Shown here: positions 54,385-63,971 of the stretch, piece by piece
How positions within the stretch are numbered: position 1 is the stretch's first letter
Layout of the letters: each line of letters starts with the position of its first letter
Assembly (NCBI GenBank): GCA_046306335.1
Contig: JBKDXM010000136.1
Coordinates: forward strand, 37,514 to 101,513
DNA length: 64,000 nt
Direction: 5' to 3'
From: UBA2386 sp046306335
GTDB taxonomy: Bacteria > Planctomycetota > UBA1135 > UBA2386
The notes under the pieces: generated by a model
What the model was told of the DNA's origin: nothing
The model's input: only the letters and a program-made list of their open reading frames with translations
Database searches by the model: none
Made by a program: the position numbers and the translations under genes

Positions 54385-55195
54385 TTCGATGTCCCTGAAG
54401 ACCCGCACCACGATCCTCAACCTGCCCGAGCACCGGGCGCCGGCGATCGAGGTGCAGGACCTGAGCCTCTGGTACGGCAAGTTCCAGGCGCTGCACGACG
54501 TCACGCTGACGATCAAGTCCGGCATCGTGACGGCGCTGATCGGTCCGTCCGGCTGCGGCAAGTCGACGCTGCTGCGCTCGTGCAACCGCATCAACGAGCG
54601 CCTGGGCTACGTCACGACCACGGGCACCATCAAGGTGCTCGGCCACGACGTCTACGGCGACGAGGCCTCGCGCATCCAGGTGCGCCGCCACGTCGGCATG
54701 GTCTTCCAGCGGCCCAACCCGCTGCCGCTGTCGATCCGCGACAACGTGCTGTTCGGCCACCGGCTGCACAGCGCGCGCCGCGCCAGCCGCGCCGACGAGG
54801 AGGCGCTGCTGGAGCAGGCGCTGCGCGAGGTGCTGCTGTGGGACCGCGTCAAGGACCGCCTCGACGGCAAGGCCACGCAGCTGTCGCTGGAGGAGCAGCA
54901 GAAGCTGTGCATCGCGCGCCTGCTGCCGACCAAGCCGTCCGTGCTGCTGATGGACGAGCCGTGCAGCGCGCTCGACCCCGAGGCGACCAGCGCCGTCGAG
55001 GACCTGATCTGGGACCTGCGCGGCCACTACTCGATCCTGATCGTCACCCACAACATGGCCCAGGCCCGGCGCGCGAGCGACGAATGCGTGTTCATGCTGA
55101 TGGGCAAGGTCGTCGAGCACACCGAGACCGAGGACATGTTCGTCGCGCCGCAGAAGCAGGAGACCTCGGACTACATCGAGGGCCGCTTCGGCTGA
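54377..55195 (+). CDS. pstB2: PstB-like ATPase 2, intact catalytic loops but degenerate signature
   Basis: The 272-residue product has Walker A GPSGCGKS (56-63), Q-loop VFQRPNP (Gln111), Walker B LLMDEPCSALDP and H-loop VTHN (His225), all canonical. The ABC signature is changed from LSGGQ to LSLEE (169-173). The motif losses mirror those of pstB1. A TTG start is favoured because GGAGG ends 6 nt before it, within the LEGR codons of pstB1; the ATG four codons later has no nearby ribosome site. It is the last gene of the phosphate operon. Confidence 0.9.
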   Translation: MADSMSLKTRTTILNLPEHRAPAIEVQDLSLWYGKFQALHDVTLTIKSGIVTALIGPSGCGKSTLLRSCNRINERLGYVTTTGTIKVLGHDVYGDEASRIQVRRHVGMVFQRPNPLPLSIRDNVLFGHRLHSARRASRADEEALLEQALREVLLWDRVKDRLDGKATQLSLEEQQKLCIARLLPTKPSVLLMDEPCSALDPEATSAVEDLIWDLRGHYSILIVTHNMAQARRASDECVFMLMGKVVEHTETEDMFVAPQKQETSDYIEGRFG

Positions 55196-55221
55196 CGGCC
55201 GGCCGGGCGGCGCGCTATCCT
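55192..55221 (+). promoter_or_regulatory. Candidate promoter before the parvulin gene
   Basis: CTGACG as -35, 18 bp and TATCCT as -10, the latter 11 nt before the ATG with no ribosome site between. The -35 overlaps the last codons of pstB2. Confidence 0.4.
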
Positions 55222-55232
55222 GCGCCGCCCCG

Positions 55233-56597
55233 ATGAACGCGCTGACGCCGCTGCTCTTCCCGCTGCTCGCCGCCCTGCCGCAGGGCCCGGACGACGCGCT
55301 CGCGACCTACCAGCTCGACGGCAAGACCCTGCCGGTCACGCGCACCGACGTGGCGCTGGAGATGGCGTTCCACCTGCGGCGGCGCGACCGCGGCCAGCAG
55401 GCGGTCGAGCAGCTCGTCGCCGTCGCCATCACGCGCAAGGCGGCAGAGGCGCGCAAGCTGATGCCGAGCGACGCCGACGTGCGCGCCTTCTGGAACGACC
55501 TGCAGGCGCAGCTGCGCGCCGCCGGCCGCCGCCCCGAGGACGTCCCGGCGGTGCGCAACACCGGCGAGGCGCAGTGGCTCGCCGACCTCGCCGTGCAGCT
55601 GGCGCAGAAGCGGGTGGTGCGCGAGGAGCTCGGCCTGAAGGCCGACGAGGAGGTCAGCGGCGACATGCTGAACCTCTGGCTGCAGGAGCAGCGCAAGCAG
55701 GCGATCGTGGTCACCGACCCGGACCTGCTGCCGGCCGGCTCGGCGGCGCGCGTCGGCAGCACCGACATCCCGCTGATCGAACTCGGCACGCTGCTGCTGC
55801 GCACCGCCGAGGACGAGGAACGCGACCGCTTCGTCAAGCAGGTCGTCTACCTCGCCGCGCTGGAGTCCGCCGCGCGCAAGGAAGGCGTGCAGGTCACCGC
55901 CGCCGACCTCGACGCCGCCGTCAAGAAGCACAAGGACGACGCCGCCAAGGACCCGCGCTACAGCGGCGTGACCTACGAGAACCTGCTGAAGGCCGAGGGC
56001 CTGTCGGCGCAGAGCATCCGCGACCTGCGCGTCTTCCGCGGCCAGATCCTGCTCGACAAGCTCGCGCGCGCGCGCTGCCGCGACGAGGACCTCGCCGCCG
56101 AGATCGCGAAGGACCGCCAGGGCGTGCTCGAACGACACGGCCCGCGCCGGCGCCTGGGCCTGATCTACCTGCGCGCGATCGACGCACCCAATCCGCTGGT
56201 GCCGCGCGACTTCGCCGCCGCCGAGCGCGAACTCGCCGCGGTGCGCGCGCGCCTCGACAAGGAGGCCTTCGACGTCGTCGCCCGCATCGCCAGCGAGCAC
56301 AACGCCAGCAAGCAGCAGGGCGGCGACGCCGGCTGGCACCGCCGCCGCTCCGAGCGCCTGCCAGAACCCGTGCTCGCCGCCGCGTTCGCGCAGACGGCCG
56401 GCGCCGTGTCCGGCCCCGTTCGCCTCGCCGACGGCGTGGCCCTGGTGAAGACGCTCGACGTCGAGCCCGATCCCGACGACGCGGCGCTGCGGCAACGGCT
56501 GCGCGAAGGCAAGGCGAAGGAACTGCAGCAGCAGCTCTTCGACGCATGCAAGCTGGCCATGACGCCGCCGGCGACGCCGGCAGGAGCGCGCAAGTGA
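55233..56597 (+). CDS. Exported parvulin-type peptidyl-prolyl isomerase
   Basis: This 454-residue product has a short signal-like N-terminus (LTPLLFPLLAALPQG). Helical segments with SurA/PpiC-like chaperone character fill about 40-300, including VTAADLDAAVKKHKDDAAKD. A parvulin domain follows (about 300-430) with LIYLRAID, IASEHNASKQQGGDAGWHRR and LPEPVLAAAFAQTAGAVSGPVRLADGVALVK. It likely assists folding of exported proteins. The catalytic Cys/Asp position of parvulin is not obvious, so isomerase activity is uncertain. Its stop overlaps the GTG of the cupin gene. Confidence 0.82.
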   Translation: MNALTPLLFPLLAALPQGPDDALATYQLDGKTLPVTRTDVALEMAFHLRRRDRGQQAVEQLVAVAITRKAAEARKLMPSDADVRAFWNDLQAQLRAAGRRPEDVPAVRNTGEAQWLADLAVQLAQKRVVREELGLKADEEVSGDMLNLWLQEQRKQAIVVTDPDLLPAGSAARVGSTDIPLIELGTLLLRTAEDEERDRFVKQVVYLAALESAARKEGVQVTAADLDAAVKKHKDDAAKDPRYSGVTYENLLKAEGLSAQSIRDLRVFRGQILLDKLARARCRDEDLAAEIAKDRQGVLERHGPRRRLGLIYLRAIDAPNPLVPRDFAAAERELAAVRARLDKEAFDVVARIASEHNASKQQGGDAGWHRRRSERLPEPVLAAAFAQTAGAVSGPVRLADGVALVKTLDVEPDPDDAALRQRLREGKAKELQQQLFDACKLAMTPPATPAGARK

Positions 56598-57376
56598 GGC
56601 GCCTCTCGTTCGCGGGCGACGACCGGCTGCGCGTCGTCGAGGTCGCCGGCGCGAAGTGGTTCGACGCGCTGTCGCTGTGGCGGCCGACCGACCCGGACCT
56701 CGTGACCACCGGCGCGCACGAGGTCGCGTGCGTGCTGCTCGGCGGCACCTTCGACCTCGTCGGCGGCGGCACCGCGTGGCCGGCGCGCGGCGCGCGCAAG
56801 GACGCGTTCGGCGGCCGGCCGATGGCGGTGTTCCTGCCGCCGGCGACGCCGTTCCGCACCAGCAACGGGCAGGGCGAACTGCTGCTCGTCGCCGCCCGCC
56901 AGCCCGCCGCCAAGGACGCGCCGCAGGGCCGCGAGGCGCTGGCACACAAGCCGCTGCTGCCGCTCGCCGGCAGCGGCAAGTCGTTCGACCCCAACAGCGG
57001 CGAGTGGAAGCCGGCCGAGACCTTCCCGACCGCGCCCGAGTCGCTGCCGCCGCGCCGCTTCGAACGCATCCCCGTCGGCGACGTCGTCGTCGAGCGCATG
57101 TTCGCGCCCGACTACAAGGCCGCGACGCTGAGCGTCGACGAGGCCGTGGTGCCCGCCGGCGGCGCGCTGCGCCTGGGCGACGTCCCGGGCCGGCCGATGT
57201 GCGACGAGACGCTGCTGTTCGTGCGCGCGCCGCACGGCGCCACGGTCGAGCACGACGGCCGCAGCGAGGCGATCGCCGGCGACGGCGTCGTGCTGCTGCC
57301 GTTCGACGGCCGCGACGCCGTCGTGCGCGCCGGCGCCGGCCCGTGCTTCGTCGTCGTCAGCAGCGGCGGCAAGTGA
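56594..57376 (+). CDS. IolB/KduI-like cupin, putative 5-deoxy-glucuronate isomerase family
   Basis: The 260-residue double cupin has an N-terminal half with HEVACVLLGGTFDLVGGG and RPMAVFLPPATPF, resembling IolB of myo-inositol catabolism. The second half carries the segment ERMFAPDYKAATLSVDEAVVPAGG and a core with DETLLFVRAPHGATVE. No other inositol genes are present, so the substrate is open. The GTG start overlaps the parvulin stop. It converges on ygfZ 68 bp downstream. Confidence 0.65.
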   Translation: MRRLSFAGDDRLRVVEVAGAKWFDALSLWRPTDPDLVTTGAHEVACVLLGGTFDLVGGGTAWPARGARKDAFGGRPMAVFLPPATPFRTSNGQGELLLVAARQPAAKDAPQGREALAHKPLLPLAGSGKSFDPNSGEWKPAETFPTAPESLPPRRFERIPVGDVVVERMFAPDYKAATLSVDEAVVPAGGALRLGDVPGRPMCDETLLFVRAPHGATVEHDGRSEAIAGDGVVLLPFDGRDAVVRAGAGPCFVVVSSGGK

Positions 57377-57444
57377 GCTGACGCCAGGGCGCGCACCACG
57401 AGCCGTCCGCGCCGGCGCCGCGCCGGCCGTTCACGGGCCGCGGG

Positions 57445-58371
57445 TCACCCGAGCACCGTCGCGCGGCTGCCGTCGGCGAGCGCGACGACGCTGCCCATCG
57501 CCTGGAAGTCCTTCGGCAGGAAGCCCATGCCCACGCGGTAGCCGCCGCCCGGCGCGACCGCGGCGCGCATCACGCGGCCGACGGCGAGCTGGTCTTCGAC
57601 CTCGTGCAGCGGCTGCGGCGCGTCGATCGCCGGCCCCGGGTCGAGCCGCAACAGGCACAGCTTGCGGTTGGTGTGGCCGTAGGTGTGGATGCGCGCGACG
57701 ATCTCCTGGCCGGTGTAGCAGCCCTTCGTCGTGCTGATCGCGTCGTCGAGGTCGGCTTCTAGCGCGAGCGTCGTCGGCTCGGTCTCGCGGCCGACGCGCA
57801 CGTCGCCGACCAGCAGGCGCACGCACTCGGCGCGCGCCGCGTCGAACGCCGCCGCCCCCGCCGCCCCCGCCGCCCCCAACGCGTCACCGGCCGCCGGCGC
57901 GCCGAAGCGCCGCGTGAAAACGAGCCCACGCCGCCGTGTCGTCATCACCGGCGCGCCGTCGACCAGCGCCGCCGTGCCGTCGCCGCCGCCCCCTTCGCCG
58001 TCGCCCGCCGCCGCGAACGCCACCGTCTCGGCGCAGGGCCCGGCGGCGAGCGGCGCGATCGCCAGCTTCTCGGTGAAGTGGTAGCGCTCCAGCAGCGCGG
58101 CGAGGCCGTCGGCGGCCTCGGCCGGCGTCTCGACCCAGAAGGCGTCGCCGACCCGGCCGATGGCGCAGACGGCCAGCAGCTTGCCCTTGGCGTCGAGGAA
58201 CGCCGCCTTGCGGCTGCGGCCAGCGGGCAGGCCGAGCACGTCCTGGGTGCACAGCCGGTGCAGGAACTCACCGGCGTCGGGGCCGGTCAGCTGCAGCAGG
58301 CGGTAGGGCGCGTCGGCGCGCTGGTACGGCGGGTTGGGCAGCAGGTCGCGCAACAGGTCGGCGGGCGTCAT
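57445..58371 (-). CDS. ygfZ: YgfZ/GcvT-like iron-sulfur assembly protein
   Basis: This 308-residue folate-binding-fold protein has the YgfZ signature KGCYTGQEIVARIHTYGHTNRK, whose Cys and Tyr-x-Gly-Gln-Glu are diagnostic, plus FLHRLCTQDV and RKAAFLDAKGKLLAV in the N-terminal half. YgfZ helps make or repair certain Fe-S enzymes in a folate-dependent way. It is divergent from the isc operon, which supports that role. The ATG at MTPADLL is used; an in-frame ATG 13 codons upstream gives an unlikely Pro-rich extension. An Ala-Gly-rich insertion near residue 177 is encoded by three GCCGCCCCC units. Confidence 0.9.
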   Translation of the reverse strand: MTPADLLRDLLPNPPYQRADAPYRLLQLTGPDAGEFLHRLCTQDVLGLPAGRSRKAAFLDAKGKLLAVCAIGRVGDAFWVETPAEAADGLAALLERYHFTEKLAIAPLAAGPCAETVAFAAAGDGEGGGGDGTAALVDGAPVMTTRRRGLVFTRRFGAPAAGDALGAAGAAGAAAFDAARAECVRLLVGDVRVGRETEPTTLALEADLDDAISTTKGCYTGQEIVARIHTYGHTNRKLCLLRLDPGPAIDAPQPLHEVEDQLAVGRVMRAAVAPGGGYRVGMGFLPKDFQAMGSVVALADGSRATVLG

Positions 58372-58420
58372 GGCGAGCAAGGCGGTCAGGATGGCAGGCG
58401 GCGGCGGCAATATGGATCCC

Positions 58421-58476
58421 TTTTGGGGCCTTTTTCAGGCCGGGGCGTTGAACGAGCCCCAAAGCAGGTCTAGTTT
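58421..58476. promoter_or_regulatory. isc/ygfZ control region with nested inverted repeats and iscR promoter
   Basis: TTTGGGGC (58422-58429) pairs with GCCCCAAA (58456-58463). Nested inside is GGCCT-TTTTC-AGGCC (58427-58441), and GGGGC-N9-GCCCC (58442-58460) competes with the outer pair. TTGAAC at 58448-58453 lies inside the last repeat, with TAGTTT 17 bp later as -10 for iscR. The layout suggests an operator (IscR or another dimer) or an RNA structure. No classic Escherichia coli IscR site is recognisable. Confidence 0.45.
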
Positions 58477-58511
58477 CGCTCGCTACTGCCGGCAAGCCGC
58501 CGGACCGCCAC

Positions 58512-59090
58512 ATGTTGCGCATCTCCAAGAAGGCCGACTACGCCGTGTTCCTGCTGGGCGCCATCGCCCGGCAAGGGGCCTACCCCGGGGGCCAGAACCC
58601 CGAGGCGGTGGTCAGCGCCCACGAGATCGCCCGGCTGGCAAAGCTCAACAAGTCGGTCGTCGCCAACCTGCTGAAGGAGTTCGCCAAGCACGGCCTCCTG
58701 GACTCGGTGCGCGGCCTCAAGGGCGGCTACCGGCTGGCCAAGGCCCCCGCCGCGATCGCGCTGGCCGACATCCTGGAAGTCGTCGAGGGCCGCTTCACCC
58801 TGGTCGAGTGCGTCGCGCACGGCCAGGACGCCGACGCCGCGGCCAAGTCCGGCAGCGGCCTGCTGTCGCTCGCCCCCAGCATGCGCGCCGCCGACGACCA
58901 CGACGGCGCCGACTGCGCGCTGATCGCCTTCTGCCCGAGCAAGGCGCCGATGCGCGTCGTGCACGACCGCATCGCCCGGCTGTTCCGCGACATCAAGCTC
59001 GACGAGCTCTGCGCGTTGCCGCCGACCCACCACTCCAATGGCCCGGCCGCGACCCGCCCCGCCGCGCCGGCCTCCGCACCCGCCCGATGA
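58512..59090 (+). CDS. iscR: Rrf2-family regulator IscR, with insertion between Fe-S cysteines
   Basis: The 192-residue product has an N-terminal winged HTH (about 1-70) with KKADYAVFLLGAIAR and LNKSVVANLLKEFAKHGLLDSVRGLKGGYRL, the IscR/Rrf2 pattern. Three candidate cluster ligands are Cys100, Cys135 and Cys141. In Escherichia coli IscR they are separated by five residues each; here the first pair has 34 residues between, the second keeps the C-x5-C spacing. IscR senses Fe-S status and represses its own operon. It is first in the isc operon and overlaps iscS by 4 bp. Confidence 0.9.
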   Translation: MLRISKKADYAVFLLGAIARQGAYPGGQNPEAVVSAHEIARLAKLNKSVVANLLKEFAKHGLLDSVRGLKGGYRLAKAPAAIALADILEVVEGRFTLVECVAHGQDADAAAKSGSGLLSLAPSMRAADDHDGADCALIAFCPSKAPMRVVHDRIARLFRDIKLDELCALPPTHHSNGPAATRPAAPASAPAR

Positions 59091-60301
59091 AGACCCCGCT
59101 CTACCTCGACTACAGCGCCACCACGCCGTGCGACCCGCGCGTCGTGCAGCGCATGCTGCCGTTCTTCACCGACGCCTTCGGCAACGCCGCCAGCCGCAGC
59201 CACGCGTTCGGCTGGACCGCCGAAGCGGCCGTCGAGGAAGCCCGCAGCCAGGTCGCGCAGCTGATCGGCGCGCACCCCAAGGAGATCCTCTGGACCAGCG
59301 GCTCGACCGAGGCCAACAACCTCGCGATCAAGGGCGTGGCCCAGATGTACCGCGAGAAGGGCAACCACCTGATCACCGCGGTCACCGAGCACAAGGCCGT
59401 GCTCGACCCGATGAAGAACCTCGAGGCGCAGGGCTTCGAGGTCACGTGGCTGCCCGTCGACGGCAAGGGCCACGTCGACATGGCCCAGCTCGCCGCCGCG
59501 ATCACCGACCGCACGATCCTGGTGTCGCTGATGGCGGCCAACAACGAGGTCGGCACGCTGCACCCGATCGCCGAGATCGGCGCCTTGTGCAAGCAGAAGG
59601 GCACGCTGTTCCACACCGACGCGACGCAGTGCCCCGGCAAGATCCCGCTCGACGTCGAGGCGCAGCACGTCGACCTGATGTCGATCTCGGCGCACAAGAT
59701 GTACGGGCCGAAGGGCGTCGGCTGCCTGTACGTGCGGCGCAAGAACCCGCGCGTGCGCCTGACCGCGCAGATGGACGGCGGCGGCCACGAGCGCGGCATG
59801 CGCTCGGGCACGCTCAACGTCACCGGCATCGTCGGCATGGGCGAGGCCGCGCGCATCTGCCGCGAGGAGATGGCGACCGAGGTGCCGAAGCTCAAGGCTC
59901 TGCGCGACCGGCTGGAGGCGCGGCTGCTGAAGGCGCTGCCCGACGCCGTGCGCAACGGCGACCCCGACGCGCGCCTGCCGCACCTCGCCAACGTGTCGTT
60001 CCCGTACGTCGAGGGCGAGTCGCTGATCATGGGCATCAAGGAACTCGCCGTGTCGTCGGGCTCGGCCTGCACGTCCGCGAGCCTGGAGCCGAGCTACGTG
60101 CTCAAGAGCCTGGGCCTCGGCGACGAACTGGCGCACAGCTCGATCCGCTTCTCGCTCGGCCGTTTCACCACCGAGCAGGAAGTCGACTACGCCGCCGACC
60201 GCGTCATCGCCGAGGTCAAGCGCCTGCGCGAGATGTCGCCGCTCTGGGAGATGGTCCAGGAAGGCGTCGACCTCAGCCAGGTGAAGTGGACGCACCATTG
60301 A
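59087..60301 (+). CDS. iscS: Cysteine desulfurase IscS
   Basis: The 404-residue PLP enzyme has LYLDYSATTPCDPRV, TSGSTEANNLAIKG, HTDATQCPGK, the PLP Lys in SISAHKMYGPKGVG, and the flexible loop SSGSACTSASLEPSYVL with the persulfide Cys, the long loop that defines IscS (group I). It removes sulfur from cysteine for Fe-S cluster assembly on IscU. The ATG overlaps the iscR stop (ATGA). A C-rich 185-bp gap follows before iscU. Confidence 0.96.
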   Translation: MKTPLYLDYSATTPCDPRVVQRMLPFFTDAFGNAASRSHAFGWTAEAAVEEARSQVAQLIGAHPKEILWTSGSTEANNLAIKGVAQMYREKGNHLITAVTEHKAVLDPMKNLEAQGFEVTWLPVDGKGHVDMAQLAAAITDRTILVSLMAANNEVGTLHPIAEIGALCKQKGTLFHTDATQCPGKIPLDVEAQHVDLMSISAHKMYGPKGVGCLYVRRKNPRVRLTAQMDGGGHERGMRSGTLNVTGIVGMGEAARICREEMATEVPKLKALRDRLEARLLKALPDAVRNGDPDARLPHLANVSFPYVEGESLIMGIKELAVSSGSACTSASLEPSYVLKSLGLGDELAHSSIRFSLGRFTTEQEVDYAADRVIAEVKRLREMSPLWEMVQEGVDLSQVKWTHH

Positions 60302-60486
60302 TCTGGTCGCCGCCGCAACGCGGGGAACAACCCACGACGAATCCAAGCATCCAGCCCGCTGCGACGGCTCCAAGTTGACCGACGACCGCCAGACGAACCG
60401 TCCCGAACGACCATCCAAGCCCGCCAGCTAGCCGCCAGCAACCCGACCCGCACACCCGACGAACCCACCACACACTGCCAACCGCC
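60302..60486 (+). other. C-rich, G-poor spacer between iscS and iscU
   Basis: No gene is seen. The last 66 nt contain roughly three C per G, unlike the surrounding DNA, and little stable structure. Such sequence could be a Rho-utilisation site or an unstructured leader that sets the iscUA expression level. No convincing promoter for iscU was found. Confidence 0.4.
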
Positions 60487-60909
60487 ATGGCCTACAGCGA
60501 CAAGGTCCTCGACCACTACCAGAACCCGCGCAACGTCGGCTCGCTCGACAAGAACGCCCCCGACGTCGGCACCGGCGTCGTCGGCGCGCCCGAGTGCGGC
60601 GACGTCATGAAGTTGCAGATCAAGGTCGGCGACGACGGCCGCATCCTCGACGCCAAGTTCAAGACCTACGGCTGCGGCTCGGCGATCGCCTCGTCGTCGC
60701 TCGCCACCGAGTGGCTCAAGGGCACGACGGTCGACGCCGCCGCGCAGATCAAGAACACGCAGATCGTCGAGGAGCTGTCGCTGCCGCCGGTCAAGATCCA
60801 CTGCTCGGTGCTCGCCGAGGACGCGATCAAGGCCGCGATCGAGGACTGGCGCAAGAAGAAGGCCGCCGCGCAGGGCGCCACCGAGGGCGCTGCAGGAGCG
60901 CAGCCGTGA
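60487..60909 (+). CDS. iscU: Fe-S scaffold protein IscU
   Basis: This 140-residue scaffold has YSDKVLDHYQNPRNVGS, the first ligand Cys in VGAPECGDVMKLQI, the second in KTYGCGSAIASSS and the third in PPVKIHCSVLAEDAI, including the LPPVK motif recognised by HscA. It assembles [2Fe-2S] clusters with IscS, IscA and ferredoxin. The C-terminal tail is Ala-rich. Its stop overlaps the iscA GTG. Confidence 0.96.
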   Translation: MAYSDKVLDHYQNPRNVGSLDKNAPDVGTGVVGAPECGDVMKLQIKVGDDGRILDAKFKTYGCGSAIASSSLATEWLKGTTVDAAAQIKNTQIVEELSLPPVKIHCSVLAEDAIKAAIEDWRKKKAAAQGATEGAAGAQP

Positions 60910-61295
60910 GCGACGCCGCCGCGAAGGCGCCGGAGGCCCCGGCGGACAAGAAGCCGCAGCGCGGCGTCGTGCTGACCGAGCGCGCCGCCAAGGAGATCCT
61001 GCGCGTCATCGCCGAGCAGGGCTTCCCGGCGGACGCGACCTGGGTGCGCGTCGGCGCCAAGGGCGGCGGCTGCTCGGGCTTCACCTACGTGCTCGACTTC
61101 GACCGCACCGGCCCGACCGAGTTCGACCTCACCTACCCCCAACACGGCGTCAACGTCGTCGTCGACAAGAAGAGCGAGTTCTTCATGGGCGGCACGATGC
61201 TCGACTTCAACGACGGGCTGCTCGACCGCGGGTTCGTGTTCAAGAACCCGCAGGCCACCGGCTCCTGCGGCTGCGGCACCTCGTTCTCGGCGTGA
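60906..61295 (+). CDS. iscA: A-type Fe-S carrier IscA
   Basis: The 129-residue product has a basic, Ala-rich N-terminal tail (about 1-18) and the A-type core with VGAKGGGCSGFTYVLDF and the C-terminal NPQATGSCGCGTSF, giving the three conserved cysteines. It receives or delivers iron and clusters. GTG start overlaps the iscU stop (GTGA); the stop overlaps the hscB GTG. Confidence 0.93.
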   Translation: MSDAAAKAPEAPADKKPQRGVVLTERAAKEILRVIAEQGFPADATWVRVGAKGGGCSGFTYVLDFDRTGPTEFDLTYPQHGVNVVVDKKSEFFMGGTMLDFNDGLLDRGFVFKNPQATGSCGCGTSFSA

Positions 61296-61788
61296 CCCAC
61301 GTCCCGGCCCCCGATCCGTTCACCGTCTTCGGGGTGGCCCGGACGCTGGACCTCGACGCGCGCGAACTCGAGCGCCGCTATCTGCGGCTCTCGCGCGAGT
61401 GCCATCCCGACCATCTGCGCACGCAGGACGCCAACGACTGCCTCGCCGTGCTGCAGCGCGCCGCCGAGGTCAACGACGCCTGGAAGGTCCTGCGCGACCC
61501 GTGGACGCGCGCCAAAGCGCTGCTCGAAGCCGAGTCGCCCGGCGTGCTCGACGCCAACAAGAAGCTCGACCCGGCGTTCCTCGCCGACGCGCTCGAACTC
61601 GCCGAGGAGGTCGCCTTCGTGCGGCCCGAGCAGGTCGGCGCGCTGCGCGCCCGCCAGCAGCAGGCGCTCGACGCCGACTTCGCCGCCCTGCGCGCCGACG
61701 TCGGCCGCGGCGACCTGCCGGCGGCCGCGCGCCGCGTGCACGGCGCCCACTACCACAAGAAGGCCCTCGCCGACCTGGAGCACAAGGC

Positions 61789-61792
<4 letters not shown>
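61292..61792 (+). CDS. hscB: Co-chaperone HscB (J-domain)
   Basis: The 166-residue protein has an N-terminal J-domain (about 8-78) with LERRYLRLSRECHPDH containing the HPD motif, and a C-terminal IscU-binding helical domain. HscB brings IscU to HscA and stimulates its ATPase. GTG start within the overlap with iscA; the stop overlaps the hscA GTG. The length matches the family (about 170). Confidence 0.92.
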
Positions 61793-63611
<1,819 letters not shown>

Positions 63612-63615
<4 letters not shown>

Positions 63616-63971
63616 CTGCGGTGCGACTCCAGGTGCGCGGCGACGACCGCGCGTTCACGATCGAGGTCGGACAGTCGATCCTCGACGCGGCGATGGCCCA
63701 GGGCGTGACGCTCGACCACGCGTGCGGCGGCGTGTGCGCGTGCTCGACGTGCCACGTGAAGGTCAAGCAGGGCAGGGAGTGCCTGTCCGAGGCCAGCGAC
63801 GACGAACTGGACCAGCTGGACGAAGCGCGCGACGTGGGGTTGGACTCGCGGCTCGGCTGCCAGGCGCGCGTGTTGCGCGCGCCGGCGGGCGGCGTGGTCG
63901 AGGTCGTGATCCCGACGTGGAACGTGAACGCGGTGCGGGAAGGGCACGGCCACGGCCACGGCCCCGAGTAA
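63612..63971 (+). CDS. fdx: [2Fe-2S] ferredoxin Fdx of the ISC system
   Basis: This 119-residue adrenodoxin-type ferredoxin has the ligand pattern C-x5-C-x2-C in HACGGVCACSTC and a fourth Cys in RLGCQARV. It supplies electrons for cluster assembly. The C-terminal tail ends with GHGHGHGPE, a short His-rich segment not typical of the family. The ATG overlaps the hscA stop, making it the last gene of the isc operon visible here. Confidence 0.93.

Noticed and set aside
57851..57877. Three GCCGCCCCC units in ygfZ considered as a mobile or regulatory repeat.
   Set aside because: It is a short in-frame Ala/Gly insertion in a variable loop, common in GC-rich genes.
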